Shown here: positions 33,991-43,862 of the stretch, one piece after another
Numbering within the stretch: position 1 is the stretch's first letter
Layout of the letters: each line of letters begins with the position of its first letter
NCBI GenBank assembly: GCA_963995505.1
Contig: OZ023198.1
Location: 8,733,141 to 8,797,140, forward strand
DNA from: Hypericum androsaemum
Taxonomy: Eukaryota > Streptophyta > Magnoliopsida > Malpighiales > Hypericaceae
DNA length: 64,000 nt
Direction: 5' to 3'
Position numbers and translations under genes: made by a program
The notes under the pieces: model-generated
What the model was told of the DNA's origin: nothing
Database searches by the model: none
The model's input: only the letters and a program-made list of their open reading frames with translations

Positions 33991-36900
33991 ATGTCGGGTG
34001 GGGGTGAGGAGGGAGAGAGTTTGGAGTACACACCGACGTGGGTGGTGGCCGGCGTGTGCACGGTGATCGTGGCCCTCTCTCTGGCCCTCGAGAGGTTCCT
34101 TCATTACAGTGGCAAGTCCCTTAAGAAGAGGAAGCAAAAGTCCCTCTTTCAAGCCCTCCAGAAGGTTAAAGAAGGTCACTTTTTGCCTCATTTCTTGCAA
34201 TTTTCTTCTGGGTTTTGGTTGGTTTTGGTGATAGGAGGTTTGGTTTAGTTAAAGGAGGAAGCTTTTCCATTTCTCTGGTCTTATATTTCTCATTTTGCAT
34301 TGTGTTTTTTTCTTCCATTTAAAGTTATGTTTATGTTAGTAGACAACTTTATTCTTGGTGTTTGTAAAGGAATTTGCCCTTTTCTATCTTATAATCTTGT
34401 ACAGGGAATTAGTAGGATAATCTTGAGTTGGCTCTGTCAGAGTTGGATTGGATGCTGACAACATGAACCCATCATCACCAATCGGAATAACATGGGGACC
34501 GGCGGCACACATGAACAACGGCACAACAATTTTCTTTGTAAATTGGTGTGCCGTTGTGATGTGCTGCCAGAGTGATGTGCCGCCGGTCCCATGTTGTTCT
34601 GATTGGTGCTGTTGAGGGGTTAGCAGCACCGAATCCAACCCGGGCTCTGTCTTAGGGTCTAAGCCTCTAAGGATGTTGATAAGGAAAATGAAAGACATAA
34701 CAGGCTATTTAATCCTTTAATTTCTAGTTGGTTTTTGAGCATTTAATCTGGAGTTTTTTCTGCTTGCAGAGTTGATGCTTTTGGGTTTCATCTCGCTGTT
34801 GCTGACGGTACTCCAGAACCCAATCACTCAAATCTGTGTTCACGAGCATGTGGTTTCTCATATGCTTCCTTGCCCTGCCAAAGCAGCAGAAGGCCACGAA
34901 TCCAATTCTACTACTACGACGGAGCATTTCCAGAAGTTCTTTACTGCCGGAGTGTTTGGTCGAGTAAGGCGCCTTCTGGCTGAAGAATCAACATCGGAAC
35001 CAACTGGTGTTTGTGCCAAGAAGGTAGGATTCAACATTCCCACTCTTGCATTCTTTGTCTAAAGGTGTAATTTCCAGCAACCTTTAGATGCAAAGAAATG
35101 ATCAGTGGAAAAGATTGATAATGACCACTGCAGCTTCTTGTTGTGTGATGTAAGAACCAGGGAGTGGAGCTCTTTTAAGATTGGGGTTCATTTCTGGACA
35201 AGAAATTGGCGTGAATGTGGCCGAAGCTATCGGTGTAATAACTAATGGGCAATATTTTCCTGTCTACCAAAATAACTCATGAAATTTTCTCTTAAATTAT
35301 GTCATTTTTTCTGCTGTTAGCATTCATGTAATTGCACATTGTCAAGTATTATTCATCACAGGCTGGCTTGCTTTTCTAGCCTGAAAGCGCGTATTGTGAA
35401 CGTACCTGAATTAGAATGCAGATGGGTAAATAAATGAGATGAAATTAATCGTATTGTGATTCCATCATTGCAATATTTGATCCACGGGTTCTCCTGTTTT
35501 GTGCATCTCCGTTTTACCAATTTCTTTCCTTCCACTTGTTCAGGGTAAGGTGCCGTTGCTGTCCGTCGAAGCAATTCATCATCTGCATATCTTCATATTT
35601 GTCCTAGCCATTGTTCATGTAGTTTTCAGTGTACTCACTGTTCTTTTCGGAGGGGCTCAGGTGAGTATCAAAGAAAAGTTCTAATAGTACCCTTTTGTCT
35701 TCTCATGATCTTTGATTTTTTGTACCCTTCGTCTTTTCAAGATCCATGATCATCTGATTTTATTCTTTCCTTTCATTCCCATTTATCGTTTTATGATCAC
35801 TTAGATTCGTCGATGGCAACGTTGGGAAAACAGTATTGCAAGAGAACGTTATGACACTGGTGCAGGTAAGAGTGCATCACAACTTGCACATCTTTCCTGA
35901 GCCTATTATGAACCCGAAGAAGCATAGCTCTCAGAAACATTTTCCTTACCAAAAGCATTCTGGATAATATGATTTTAGATGCAAAACTGAGATGAGCCAT
36001 AATTTCTAATTGACTACATTCCTAAGGGGATGACTTCCCGAGCTTAGCGGGGGAAGCAGATTGTTGGTCACGTTGTTTCTTGAGATTTTTCTAAGTCATT
36101 CATTGCATTATTCTCTGAATTGTTCCTGCAGTCTTAAAGAAAAAGGTAACCCATGTCCATCAACATGCTTTTATCAAGGAGCACTTTCTGGGTTTTGGCA
36201 AAGAGTCGCTCCTGATGGGTTGGGTGGTAAGTAGCCATTTGGAATTTTTGAAAATTATATGTCGGGCCCTCAGTGCCGTAAGACTTTTAATCTCCGTTTT
36301 TCTCTTTTCAGAATGCGTTCTTCAAGCAGTTTTATGCCTCCGTGACGAAGTCAGATTATGCGACCCTTCGACTTGGTTTCATCATGGTAATGGCACTAAT
36401 AGCTTCTTGCATTTTTATTTACATCCACTATCCTGTTGTGATCATGTCTATTTTTTTTCCTCTGTGGTTGTTATCTTATCGTGCTGCAGACCCATTGCAA
36501 AACCAACAAGAAGTTTAACTTTCACGACTACATGTTACGGGCCCTTGAAGATGACTTTAAACAAGTTGTCGGTATCAGGTATGTATGATGCAAGAGTACC
36601 TTTTGTTGGTTTGACTCCTTCAATCGTGTTTGCTTTCTAATATTGTTGACTTTTGGCATCCTGTATTTTGATTATTTCCCTGGCTGCAGTTGGTACCTTT
36701 GGATTTTCGTGGTCATCTTCTTGCTGCTGAACGTGAACGGTATGTTTCAACCAACTATATGCTCCATTGATTGTCACAAGCAATATCAAAATTGTGTTCC
36801 AAATCACCCGTATCTTGTATTTGCCTCGCTAGACACAATCTTGTTTATACTTTATAGGCGAAGCATGTCATATAGTTCCTGTTATATTGTTGTATTTTTC

Positions 36901-38346
36901 TGCATATCTGAAGTTTTGCTCAGAATTTGTTTTCCATCGCGTCTACTGTGCGCCTGTAGCACATTTTGCGTAATGTATAGCCATCCCCAGGTGAAATTAG
37001 TCGTTTCTTTGTAGTATTAAAAACGTTTGGGTCTTCGGATTCATGTCCTATACACAGCTGTCTATTTAAATTAAGGCTATCGAATGATCAAGCTTTTGTC
37101 GCATAGACTGTGAAGCAATAATACTCGCAATGGTGTTTTCTTTCCATATCTGCAGGTTGGCATACATACTTTTGGATAGCCTTCATCCCTTTTATTGTGA
37201 GTGGAATCGTCACTTTATTCTCTTTTTTTGACTTTCCTCTCTCACCATGCACTATTGTTGCCCTGGAGCAAATGCACTGGTTCTTGTTTCTTCGTTAAGA
37301 TTCCTTTTAACGTTGAAAGTAAAAGTTGTCAACTATTTGTGGATCCAATGGATCTGTTCGTAGTTTGATTTGCTTGTATCTTCTGAGTCAACTTATTCAT
37401 GGTTGTTCAGCTTCTACTTGCTGTCGGGACGAAGCTGGAGCATGTGATAACTCAGTTAGCTCATGAAGTTGCTGAGAAACACGCAGCTATCGAGGGTGAC
37501 CTTGTTGTCCAGCCATCGGATGAGCATTTCTGGTTTGATCGGCCTCACATAATCCTCTACTTGATACATTTCATCCTCTTTCAAAATGCTTTCGAGATTG
37601 CATTTTTCTTCTGGATTTTGGTAAGTCATCGGTAACATTTTCAATGGCTCGTCATTCACTGGTCAAAACAGAAGATCACATACACACGTTGTTGTTGCAG
37701 TTTCAATATGGTTGGGACTCATGCATCATGGGGCAAACGAGGTTTATCATCCCAAGGCTCGTCATCGGGTATAATCCAAACTCTTTTTCTTTTCTACTCT
37801 GTCTAGGATTCAGCAGAACCTTCCCCGCCGGCCTTCTTCTCGTGTTGCTCACCTTTCTTTTCCTGTATATATAGGGTGATCATTCAGGTGTTATGTAGTT
37901 ATAGTACTCTTCCGCTGTACGCCATTGTCTCACAGGTAGGCAATCGATCGCGTTCATATACCAGAGGTTTTTCGTGGTGAGACTTTTTTACTGAATTTTC
38001 TCTACCTTCCCTATCCTCTTTTGCAATCAAAATGAAGATGGGAAGTTCCTTCAAGAAGGCTATATTCGAGGAGCACGTGCAAGTCGGAATCCTTGGCTGG
38101 GCCGAGAAGGCGAAGGAAAGGAAGAAAGGGTCGAAGGAAGCTGGTGAGGGATCAACTGTCCAAGGACGTTCTCATGGCGGTTCTGCAGGGAACATCCGGA
38201 ACATGTTTGTGAGTGGACTAAACTCAGCCACTGGAGGCACTAACCAAACAAGCTCGCACAACAGTTCGACGGCCGCCATCGAACTCGGTCAAGTTGGGCA
38301 CGATGGTTCTAGCCATGACGGGATCCGTCCGTCGACTAGGGAGTAA
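33991..38346 (+). CDS. MLO-family membrane protein (MLO1/13/15-like)
   Basis: Thirteen exons: 33991-34174, 34770-35023, 35544-35660, 35805-35865, 36132-36226, 36312-36386, 36490-36578, 36690-36739, 37156-37196, 37411-37620, 37701-37768, 37875-37935, 38038-38346. All introns are GT-AG and the joins keep frame over 1614 bp (537 residues). MLO proteins are plasma-membrane proteins with seven transmembrane helices and an extracellular N-terminus; some act as powdery-mildew susceptibility factors, others in root thigmotropism or reproduction. Seen here: N-terminal LEYTPTWVVAGVCTVIV, conserved cysteines at 84, 96, 143 and 265, the RALEDDFKQVVGISWYLW block (about 279-296), the AHEVAEKHAAIEGDL loop, and a basic amphipathic calmodulin-binding stretch at about 444-466 around the conserved W456. 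The tail is Ser/Gly-rich. Sequence points to the MLO1/13/15 group, not the dicot mildew group (MLO2/6/12), so a disease role should not be assumed. Confidence 0.96.
34439..34642. mobile_element. palindromic MITE in MLO intron 1
   Basis: Ends AGAGTTGGATTGGATGCTGA and, on the other strand, CGGGTTGGATTCGGTGCTG. The two arms pair over most of their length (CACCAATCGGAATAACATGG with CACCAATCAGAACAACATGG, then GGGACCGGCGGCACA in both). The flanks are an exact 9-bp repeat GGCTCTGTC (34430-34438 and 34643-34651), which suggests a Mutator-derived MITE. In the pre-mRNA it would form a long hairpin. Confidence 0.8.
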
Positions 38347-40108
38347 AAACGCAACAAGCTAAATGTGAAAAAACAGAGCTAGTTCTGTAGAAGTGGTATG
38401 ACATCCCAGAAGAAAAGTACATGCTTTAGGTTGAGACTTTGAAGTTTTGTACAATGTTTTAACACCTGCGGTCGGACCACCATCCGACTGGTCCAACCAC
38501 CACCCGGGAATTAATGTAGGGAGGCTAATGTCTTGAAGCAACAGCGCAAGATAATCTGGTGGAGCAGGTGTCTGAAACATGAAAACCAGAAGGAAACGAA
38601 AGCGCATAATTTGAGAGTCAATCCGCTGCACGAATGCCTTCTCTATAACATTACGAATTCACAACCATCAATCAGGCTAATCGAATCCTGACAAGTACAG
38701 GAACTTGGAGGATAATGGAATGTAACACAGCTCAAATCAAGTGAGAAATTTGGTTCTATAGTAACAAGGACAATCAAGAAATACAGGAACAAAATGAATG
38801 AAACTATATAAAAAATGTTTTAAATTTAGTTTTTATTGATGGTGAAGTACTTGTGATTGATACCTTATAGCATAGCACCTTGGCTACTGCTCCAAGTGGT
38901 AACAGATCTCACCGTGGTTTCATTTCTTTTTAACTTGCACAATACCTTTAATCTTGATTTTGGTACTTGATTTGCTCTCGCATTCGTTGGTTTGTGAATG
39001 CAGATATTGAACAAACTAAGAAGCTTCCTGATTTAAGAAGAGCAATGGGGTTCAGTGGTCCCAAGTGAGTGGTTAATGGGGCATGACTTGTAAAATGAAT
39101 TAGTTTTGAGTATTAGTGTAGAGGAGAAATAGTTCATGTTTTACCATTCTCATTGGATTTTGACATTTAGGGGACAGTAAACATGATGTAGAAAAAGCTT
39201 ATACAGATTGTTATATCATGATCTAGCATTGACTTGTCTAATACCTTAATGCCCCCGATCTACTTTGTTATGAACATTGCTTCAACTATCACCATTGATG
39301 TAGAGCAGTCTAATTTAGTCTTGTTCCAAGTTTGAATAACAGAGTTAGAATATGTTTGGTTCAGGATTGAACCTAAAGATGACTCCATAGTTGATGAATT
39401 GAATGTTCACATTTATACTTGCAACATCTCATGAGTGCTGCAATTTTATGAAGGTTTGTGACTCTTTATCTAAATGCTGGCATTGATCTCAATTATCGAT
39501 AGGTACTCTACCGATCATGCTGCAGTGTTTCTTTCATTGATGAAGAGCTGGTTGCCGTGTTTATCTGGTTAGGGACAAAAGAAAGACTAGTTAATCAAGT
39601 TTATGTTAGCTGCTGCATGCAGGTTTGGTTCTTAAGTTGAGGCAAATGTCCACTTGTGTTCCAGGGCAAGGAATTCATCTACCCTTCTTGGCGCAGACAA
39701 TGTTGCTGCTTCCACTGATTTGCGTATCCTTTTATAGTTTCCGGACTGTATTCATCTTTTGATTTGGCTCGAGCTTTCTCGCTTATAGGTTGCTATCTTT
39801 CTGCTGTCTATCAGTGTTTGCCTATTTGTTATCCTCTTAGAAATCTTTGAGTCATTTGATCAAGAAGATCCACTACTGCATGGAGGTATTTAAAATGGAC
39901 TTCTTCTCTTGGTGCAACTTTGCTTCAGAGACTGCTTTTTATGCTAAATGTCTTGGAGGTAATACCAAATACATCAAATGAATCAACAAACAGTTTGGTT
40001 GACGAGGGTGCATCAATGGTTGACTCTTAAGTTTCTGGACCTTGTTATTTAGCCAAAAAAAGTTTCGGGACTTGTTATTGGTACACATAGCCCGGTATCT
40101 TTGGTTTC
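38347..40108. other. 3' flank of MLO and intergenic DNA
   Basis: The first 300 bp are probably MLO 3' UTR. Between about 39000 and 39900 there are short splice-bounded open stretches on the plus strand (for example around 39000-39070), but no family is recognisable. They may be exon relics or chance. Confidence 0.35.
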
Positions 40109-40778
40109 TGTTGGACCTTGGGCCCATTAGGCAATTATTATTGTGCCTAATTGGGCCCGGGCCCATTAGGCCCATAAGTTGGGTTGGATGGGCCGGTCAA
40201 CCCGCGTTGGCCGGCCCGAAGCCACGCAAGCGCCACGTCAGCGTGACGTGGCGCTGACATCCTATGTGGCAGTCCACGTGGCGCCACGTGGCAAAGCTAG
40301 GGATAACCTTGCCACGTGGCCCGAGTGCCACGTGGCAAAGCTAGGGGTAGCCTTGCCACGTGGCGTGCCATGTGGTGGACACACGATCTGAAGCACCGCG
40401 TGGCGTGCCACGTGGCGGACGTGTGGCCCAAAATGCCACGTGTCGCCGCGTGGTGCATTTTGGTTGTCCGGATTTCCCTATAAAAAGGAAAATCTGGCTG
40501 GACCAATTTGCAACTTTACCCACAACCACTCAATAAGAAAGGAAAAATTCCGGATTAGTTCCTGAATTTTGATCAGATTTTTTATAGAGGAAATCTCGTG
40601 AAAATCAATTACGAATCCGTTCAAACGTGATCGTAATTCGACTAGCACGAAGACGTTGCAGACCCGAGCCTGTGGACCTCTTGCTTCAACAAGTAAGTGA
40701 TTTATTATTAACGAATTAGTTTGTTAATTAAATAGGTTTAATACGTAATTACTTATTAATTACGCGCCAAAACCGTCA
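40109..40778 (+). repeat. 5' LTR of Copia element 1
   Basis: TG...CA ends (TGTTGGACC to ACCGTCA). It contains seven CACGTG G-boxes, mostly as GCCACGTGGC, a TGACG/CGTCA inverted pair, and a TATA box. The 3' LTR differs by several indels in the G-box region. Confidence 0.92.
40479..40485 (+). promoter_or_regulatory. TATA box in the 5' LTR
   Basis: CCCTATAAAAAGG lies downstream of the G-box cluster, in the position expected of the U3/R boundary. Confidence 0.7.
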
Positions 40779-40780
40779 AT

Positions 40781-40792
40781 TGGTATCAGAGC
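40781..40792 (+). other. primer binding site of Copia element 1
   Basis: TGGTATCAGAGC, complementary to the 3' end of initiator tRNA-Met, begins 2 bp after the LTR. Confidence 0.9.
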
Positions 40793-41077
40793 ATGGTTGA
40801 AACCATGTTTTGATGATGATATGATGTTTTAATTCAAGTAATTATGTGATTTATTGAGTTAAAAATCGTATTAATCGTGATTTTATGGAAAATCATAATC
40901 TGTTGGACTTTAATGTAATTAATTTAGAACCAGCGGGACTACATTAAATTTTGCTTAACCACGCGGGCAAATTCGCGCACGCGCGAAACCTTAAGGTACC
41001 AATCTAAAATTTGACCGCTTACGTGGCACTTGCGTGTCATGGACCTCGGTGCAAATTTTGGAAAACTTGGGGATTAA

Positions 41078-41527
41078 TTGGAAATTTTCCCAAAAATCCC
41101 CAAATCGAAAATAAACCCTAATCGGGCGATTTGGCCGATTTCGCCCGAAATCGAATTCCGTCGATTTCGTCAGAAATCTGACGATTTCGACGCCGTAGAT
41201 CGACGATGGTCGATTCTCCGGCTTCTCCCCGACGTCCCGATACCACGTTTGTGGATCGACGTCACCGGAATCGCGAGATCGAGGACGACGACGGCGGAGA
41301 GGCGCGGAACGGAGAAGACGACCGCGACGGAGAACGGCTGGACGACGGCCCGCGAGGCTGCTACGGCCGTGCTCGCGAGGCCGAGACGAGTCGATTGCGA
41401 CCGGTCTTGGCCGTTGGTTCGCCACCGAAACGCGGCGGTCGTGGGAGGAGCGGCGGCCGAATTTTTTCCTCGCGCGGGTAAAGAGAGAGAAATCAGAAGG
41501 AAAAATATGCGAGGGGCAAAATCATAA
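41078..41527. other. CpG-dense leader segment of Copia element 1
   Basis: A 450-bp stretch rich in CG dinucleotides (CGACGACGGCGG-type words) sits in an otherwise AT-rich leader. It has open frames on both strands, which are composition effects. The retained CpGs suggest recent origin or capture from a GC-rich host sequence. Confidence 0.4.
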
Positions 41528-41931
41528 TTTCACGATTTTTCCCAAAAATATTTATACCCGGGTCAAGAAAATCAAAAAACTGGACGGATTGGCCTGGTTT
41601 CTTGGTTCGACCCAACCTGATTTACGGTCAATTTTGACTTAAAATTGGGTTTTTTTCTCTTTTAATTGGATAAAATCAGTTTTTATTCAATTAAAATCCA
41701 ATAAATTGATAAAAATTTTGAGAAATTTTTGTCAATTAGGTTTATTAAAATTAAATTTTAATAAACTTAAAAATTTTGGAACGAGTTCCGAGATTTGTAA
41801 AAGTTAAACTAAAATCACATAAATTGATCCATAGTATGATCATCAAAAAATTGGAAAATGAGTTTTTTAATCCTATTTTGGGAAAATATGAGTATTAACC
41901 CAAAATTGAATTACAATTGTTGCAAGATTTG

Positions 41932-42576
41932 ATGGCTACTGGAGACAGGTATCTGAACTTCTGTGCAACAGAACTTCGACAGAAGATTCTGAAGAGCCGT
42001 TTACCGCTGCGTGTGCCTAAGGATGACATGTATGTTATCGTTGAGCACATCGAGGCTGTTCACCGGGAGATGCAAGAGTGCATCTGGGCCGGAGGCTATG
42101 ATCATGGAGAGGACTGGCCCTCCATGTTTCGAGACCTCCTGGTCACGCTGAAAATCCAAGAAGATATGAGTATCTTCTCGGCACCTGAGTTCAATACCCA
42201 TAGAGATGCTCTCTATGGTTTGATTCACTATCTCGAGGAGAGGGGTCTTCTCAGAGAAATGATACCTTCTCCAGTTCTGGAGCTGAGAAGCGGTTTAATC
42301 TTGAACCGCTACCTCGCTAAGGAATACCATTACAGTTTTGCTCCGCTCCTGATCATCTGGATCATGGATTCAATTCCAGTTCCAACAAGTACCTGGAACT
42401 TCTCGCTGGATCTTCCTCGCACCCGGTCCCCACAGGATCGTCCTTGGATCAGGATCCAGATATGTATCTGGATTCTCCTACCGGATCGCCTGGACATCCG
42501 ATCCATGTGTGATTACATGTTATGTTTAACTGTCCCCATGTACATATGTTGTTTTTGGGGGACTTTTGTACAATAG
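41932..42576 (+). CDS. accessory ORF upstream of gag, unknown function
   Basis: 214 codons from the first ATG, inside the Copia element between the primer site and gag. Residues 1 to about 135 read as a well-behaved soluble, largely helical protein (segments such as LRQKILKSRLPLRVPKDD and MFRDLLVTLKIQEDM). After about 42335 the frame turns hydrophobic, and another frame looks more natural (Ser/Pro-rich, with PTGSS), so a one-base shift is likely. It has no zinc knuckle, protease or envelope-type transmembrane plan and I do not recognise it. A separate ORF in this position is not part of the standard Copia layout. Confidence 0.5.
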   Translation: MATGDRYLNFCATELRQKILKSRLPLRVPKDDMYVIVEHIEAVHREMQECIWAGGYDHGEDWPSMFRDLLVTLKIQEDMSIFSAPEFNTHRDALYGLIHYLEERGLLREMIPSPVLELRSGLILNRYLAKEYHYSFAPLLIIWIMDSIPVPTSTWNFSLDLPRTRSPQDRPWIRIQICIWILLPDRLDIRSMCDYMLCLTVPMYICCFWGTFVQ

Positions 42577-42887
42577 ATTGAGACCTTGTCTGAGGGTTTG
42601 TGCATGTGCGAGCACACTCAGAATGTACAAATGTATGTGTCAAACATGTAATTAAATAAAGATGTTTGTTTAATTGCTTCCACTTGAATTCACTATCGAT
42701 GAACTTTAAATGGTTGAAGTTTAAGATTAATACTTGAATGGTGAGGGGAAGCATGCCCGCAACCCACTTCGATTTTGAGATTAATCAAGAACTTTATATC
42801 GTTAAAAAGTTATGAATGTATAGTAAATTGTATCATATTGCCAAATCAAAATTCTAATATGTTCTCATATTAAAAATCCCTATAGAG

Positions 42888-43862
42888 ATGTCAGTTGCTT
42901 CTAGATCCATCATAGCTGAGCTAAACCGTGAGTTAAAACTCAACGGTGAAAACTATGAGAATTGGAGCATGAAAATCCAATATGTGCTTGAAGAACAAGA
43001 GGTTCTGGAGCACATACATGTGATAATGGATGAGCCTGAAGAAGGCACAACTGCTCAACATAAGCGAGATAAGGAAGCTTATGTTATTTGGAAGAGAAAA
43101 AACACTACTGCTCGATTGATCTTGTTGAGTTCAATGATGGATGATATCACCAGACAATTTCGCATGCATGACAACGCGAAAGAGTTATGGGATGCTCTCA
43201 AACATAAATTCGGAAAGCTTTCAGTGTCGAAGCTGCGTGCTTTGACCATAAGGTTTGATACCTTTAAAAAGCGTCCGGAGGTTCCCATGAGGAAACACTT
43301 GAGAGTGATGTCCAATATGATAAGTGAACTGGCAGAGGCTGGTCACATACTCAGCAACGAGCAGCAGATTCAAGCTGTCATCCGTTCTCTACCACCAAGT
43401 TGGGAACAGATGAAGATGAATCTTACCCATTCTGATCATTTGGTAACATTTGATGATGTTGTCAGACACCTTGAGCTGGAGGAAGATCGCCTCCTAGCTA
43501 TGAAATCCCACCCTGAAGCCCATTCGATTTGTTCGACTGGGAATGGTGGAAAAAAGAAGAAAGGTAAATGTAAGGGTAAGTGTAAACAAACTCCAAAGGC
43601 TGAAAACCATGGAACCAAGTTGGATGGCTCCAAGGCTAAAAAGAACAAGCGGTTTAACATTTCAAAAGTGAAATGTTTTAACTGTCAACAGAAGGGACAT
43701 TTTGCAAAAGATTGCAAGATGCCTAAGCAGGTACATCTAAACTCAAGTGTGAGTAAGTTGTATGTATCCTCTTGTACTCTTCTAACCGAGTCACATTCTA
43801 TGTGGGTGATTGATTCAGAAGCGACAGACCATATAGCTAGAGACCGTGGTTCGTTTTGTTGA
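42888..43862 (+). CDS. Copia gag with start of protease
   Basis: 324 codons. It carries the Copia gag N-terminus (LNGENYENWSMKIQYVL), a UBN2-like middle with LWDALKHKFG, a Lys/Gly-rich linker, and one CCHC zinc knuckle CFNCQQKGHFAKDC near residues 264-277, which binds the RNA genome. The frame continues into the protease, where the expected D-S/T-G reads WVIDSEATDHI: the Gly after Asp-Ser is replaced by Glu, which should inactivate the enzyme. A stop at 43860 ends the frame. Confidence 0.85.
   Translation: MSVASRSIIAELNRELKLNGENYENWSMKIQYVLEEQEVLEHIHVIMDEPEEGTTAQHKRDKEAYVIWKRKNTTARLILLSSMMDDITRQFRMHDNAKELWDALKHKFGKLSVSKLRALTIRFDTFKKRPEVPMRKHLRVMSNMISELAEAGHILSNEQQIQAVIRSLPPSWEQMKMNLTHSDHLVTFDDVVRHLELEEDRLLAMKSHPEAHSICSTGNGGKKKKGKCKGKCKQTPKAENHGTKLDGSKAKKNKRFNISKVKCFNCQQKGHFAKDCKMPKQVHLNSSVSKLYVSSCTLLTESHSMWVIDSEATDHIARDRGSFC

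Noticed and set aside
33823..34200. 125-codon minus-strand ORF over MLO exon 1
   Set aside because: Antisense to a confidently identified exon and without any recognisable domain.
36215..37014. Plus-strand ORFs of 141 and 123 codons inside the MLO gene
   Set aside because: They run through introns and in the wrong frame for the conserved MLO exons.
41078..41527. Open frames of 91-149 codons in the Copia leader
   Set aside because: High CG content keeps stops rare on both strands; Arg/Asp-rich text is a composition effect.
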